A DNA stretch of 7,066 nucleotides from JAJUJL01 sp041736465 (GTDB taxonomy: Bacteria > Chloroflexota > Anaerolineae > Anaerolineales > UBA4823): NCBI GenBank assembly GCA_041736465.1, contig JBGSTO010000542.1, positions 1-7,066 on the forward strand, given 5' to 3'. Below, one piece after another: positions 6,301-7,066 of this stretch; the stretch's first letter is position 1; the number at the start of each line of letters is the position of its first letter. Below the pieces are notes generated by a model. That model was not told the DNA's origin and made no database searches. It saw nothing but the letters and a program-made list of their open reading frames with translations. Made by a program: the position numbers and the translations under genes.

Positions 6301-7066
6301 ACAACCTGCTGCTGCAGGGCAACACCATCTCAGGCAATACCAGCAGCTATGGTGTGTACCTGGGGACCAGCAACCTGTATGCCACACTGACAGAGAACTC
6401 GATCAACGCCAATGCCGGCTACGGGCTATACCTTTACTCCAACAACGACTATGCCAACCTCACCCAAAACACCATTTCCACCAATGGTTCCTATGGGGTG
6501 TACGTCTATCGTGGCAACGATTATGTGGTGTACGATCACAACACGATTATCAGTAACAACAACACAGGCATTTATTTAAGCGACTACGATCCTAACAACA
6601 GCGGTACTTTTACCAACAATACCATTACTGGAAACAAGGGTTACGGCATCTACTTCTACGGTTACGATTCCACTTATAACATCGTGGTCCAACGCAACGT
6701 GATCGCCGATAATGGTACGGACAATACTCACGACGGACTGTATCTGAGAAATGTTAACAACTACATTTTGGAAAATAATCTGATTGTCCGCAACCTGGGG
6801 GATGGAATCCAGTGGGAAAACGGCACCGGCTCTCTTCTGCACAACACGATCGCCGATAATGCTGGCGGCGTCGGACTGCGCGCCGGCTCCCCCACCCTGA
6901 CCCTCGTTAATACCACCATCAGCGGGCACACCTACGGCATCCAGACCACTTCTACCTCCGCCAGCGTTTCGGCTGACCACACCCTGTGGTGGAACAATAC
7001 CTACAACACCGGCGCTTTTGGCGGGATCAACATCCCCACCAGCAATAATGTTTATGGCGATCCAGC
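3306..7066 (+). CDS. large secreted right-handed beta-helix surface protein with 687-residue tandem units, incomplete at 3' end
   Basis: The frame is open from ATG 3306 to the window edge, giving 1253 complete codons and no stop. Residues 1-38 look like a signal peptide: basic start MIRKMFTK, hydrophobic stretch TAVILSLVFPHIFPIY, and a possible SKA|DE cleavage site. Residues 39-141 are a Ser/Thr-rich linker with a proline-rich stretch (PPILPPDPAEFPP onward, 108-129). From 142 comes a beta-helix domain: TRYVADNG, a Cys pair (C156, C163), GGYSTSDWN, DPLLNPTVLDGQ (from 219), then eight Asn-ladder coils of 22-27 residues (319-514). It closes with SAIDAG and DIGADEY, as in choice-of-anchor-Q-type proteins. 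Two Ig-like domains resembling NEW3/CARDB follow (about 617-718 and 719-825). At 829 the beta-helix starts again and runs off the window. Such proteins are usually secreted or surface-attached adhesins or carbohydrate-binding proteins. I see no catalytic residues. A C-terminal anchor must lie beyond the window. Confidence 0.85.
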   Translation, partial: MIRKMFTKMVSDSLNTAVILSLVFPHIFPIYSHSFSKADEGSSPTSPTIMESSDEEIRSTQVTTNIFDYTKYQQSDLINSSNTIALEPEIQINSSDQITSTEIITTTPPILPPDPAEFPPSEPAPVITPTEQIILATESGLTRYVADNGNNDMNTCLEPNLPCRTVQWAYSQALSNDIIKIATGVYTNPNMSVDLKFLTVDKTIALSGGYSTSDWNAQDPLLNPTVLDGQNLGQVLYASTAGITVTLNGLTVQNGLSYVVDVRNGRLLMDGCQVSNNTGGNYAVYLDNADGSRVVSSAIQNNRYGLYATNTDNLLLQGNTISGNTISYGVYLYINNLYATLTENSINTNAGYGLYLYSNNDYANFTQNTISTNGSYGVYVNRGNDYVLFDHNTIVNNNNTGVYFYNYSANNNNTFLNNTIAGNKGFGVCFNSSSYSTNITFQNNLIAGNGTNNTHDGLYIYGGTNFLLEDNFIARNLGDGIEWGYGTGTLRHNTIADNTGGVGLRAGQPTLTLVNTIISGHTYGIQTTSTSASVSADHTLWWNNTYNTGAFGGINIPTSNNVYGDPAFADGVDPFSAFHLTAASSAIDAGAITAVSIDIDGENRAWPDIGADEYPRVLTLFPDYRRSAAPGAVVSYTHTLLNSGGVTDSVALSAVSSQGWDLSLDPTSATLASGQTISVTLALSVPPGADGLADTTSLIATSTISPSVFTSVDDTTIVGLEVRLEPNHNSSLLPGITTVLTHTITNLSPIPDIYTVTLSSIRGWSELLTPGPFSLDPGASAQVDVRVTLPASAAAGNADIVTLTAASLSIPEVLDTAVDTITALAAPGTRYVAPSGIDTDNNCLVNTIPCQTLNWANDQALSGDTIKLAAGTYSNPDMTAEQRLLVVDRTMSLSGGYSTSDWNTQDPLLNPTVLDGQNLGQVLYADTAGITVALNGLTIQNGLNYVVEVHNSRLLIDSCQVSNNTGSNYAVYLDNADGSRVVSSAIQNNRYGLYANNTDNLLLQGNTISGNTSSYGVYLGTSNLYATLTENSINANAGYGLYLYSNNDYANLTQNTISTNGSYGVYVYRGNDYVVYDHNTIISNNNTGIYLSDYDPNNSGTFTNNTITGNKGYGIYFYGYDSTYNIVVQRNVIADNGTDNTHDGLYLRNVNNYILENNLIVRNLGDGIQWENGTGSLLHNTIADNAGGVGLRAGSPTLTLVNTTISGHTYGIQTTSTSASVSADHTLWWNNTYNTGAFGGINIPTSNNVYGDP
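4162..4230 (+). repeat. 69-bp block identical between units (copy at 6223-6291)
   Basis: These bases equal 6223-6291 without a mismatch, third codon positions included, while both flanks differ (C/A at 4231/6292). It encodes LDNADGSRVVSSAIQNNRYG and the following LYA. Confidence 0.85.
4260..4847 (+). repeat. eight beta-helix coils, unit 1
   Basis: Residues 319-514 break into eight coils, each starting with an Asn-x-Ile step (NTIS, NSIN, NTIS, NTIV, NTIA, NLIA, NFIA, NTIA) and most with a G-[VIL]-[YGCE] strand in the middle. Coil lengths are 25, 24, 24, 26, 26, 27, 22 and 22 residues. Asn at the same turn in successive coils is typical of an asparagine ladder inside right-handed parallel beta-helices (PbH1/NosD/Beta_helix families). 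Confidence 0.8.
4899..5005 (+). repeat. 107-bp or longer block identical between units (copy at 6960-7066)
   Basis: These bases equal 6960-7066 exactly, and the identity runs into the window edge, so its true length is unknown. It encodes the segment from ASVSADHTLWWNN through SNNVYGDP. The nearest mismatches upstream are synonymous T/C changes at 4895/6956 and 4898/6959. Confidence 0.85.
5790..7066 (+). repeat. tandem unit 2 of the beta-helix gene, incomplete
   Basis: This is the second copy, starting TRYVAPSGIDTDNNC (residue 829) and cut by the window edge after 1277 of an expected 2061 bases. It stays in register with unit 1 and keeps the Cys pair (C843, C850), the GGYSTSDWN segment and all eight coils. 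Differences are unevenly spread: residues around 1070-1160 differ often, while bases 6960-7066 are identical to 4899-5005. Confidence 0.9.
6321..6908 (+). repeat. eight beta-helix coils, unit 2
   Basis: This is the counterpart of the unit 1 coils (residues 1006-1201), with identical total length and the same Asn-x-Ile steps (NTIS, NSIN, NTIS, NTII, NTIT, NVIA, NLIV, NTIA). Substitutions cluster in the turns between the conserved steps, for example LSDYDPNNSG where unit 1 has FYNYSANNNN. Confidence 0.8.

Noticed and set aside
3729..7066. CRISPR array or mobile element as the source of the repeats.
   Set aside because: The repeats are 2061 bp long, in frame and protein-coding; there are no short repeat-spacer units, terminal inverted repeats or transposase.

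Overview
The window looks like a piece of a bacterial chromosome, most likely from a Chloroflexota (Anaerolineae-like) organism. That guess rests on the style of the large secreted beta-helix protein on the right: its RYVA lead-in, the GGYSTSDWN / DPLLNPTVLDGQ segment, a DIGADEY-type domain end, and Ig-like NEW3/CARDB-type inserts. It is an inference, not a sequence match. Everything I can support is on the + strand. Minus-strand open frames are shadows of the coding strand.

Left part (1-2839), G+C-rich: the last 50 codons of an upstream gene, then a DUF1998 zinc-binding protein (DrmB, start ATG 156), then a phospholipase-D-fold protein with one HKD motif (DrmC, start ATG 2036). The genes are one base apart (TAA 152-154 / ATG 156) and overlapping by ATGA (2036-2039), so they form one operon with coupled translation. 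The order X-DrmB-DrmC is that of the core of the anti-phage system DISARM, so the upstream fragment is probably the C-terminus of the DrmA helicase. No methyltransferase is visible; it would have to lie upstream of base 1.

Middle (2840-3305), A+T-rich and non-coding: an apparent sigma70-type promoter (TTGACA, 17 nt, GATAAA), a leader of about 245 nt with two hairpins, one resembling a terminator with a possible competing pairing, a second candidate promoter near 3222-3250, and a Shine-Dalgarno site at 3292-3298.

Right part (3306-7066): one reading frame open to the window edge, at least 1253 residues and incomplete. It encodes a signal-peptide-bearing, Ser/Thr/Pro-linker, Asn-rich right-handed beta-helix protein, probably on the cell surface or secreted. 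The body is a tandem duplication with a period of exactly 2061 bp (687 codons): beta-helix, choice-of-anchor-Q-like end, two Ig-like domains, then the beta-helix again. The duplication is mosaic, with runs of 69 and at least 107 identical bases beside clearly diverged stretches. The window stops inside the second identical run.

The left and right parts have no visible functional link. The base-composition change near 2840 suggests the end of a defence locus next to an unrelated surface-protein gene.
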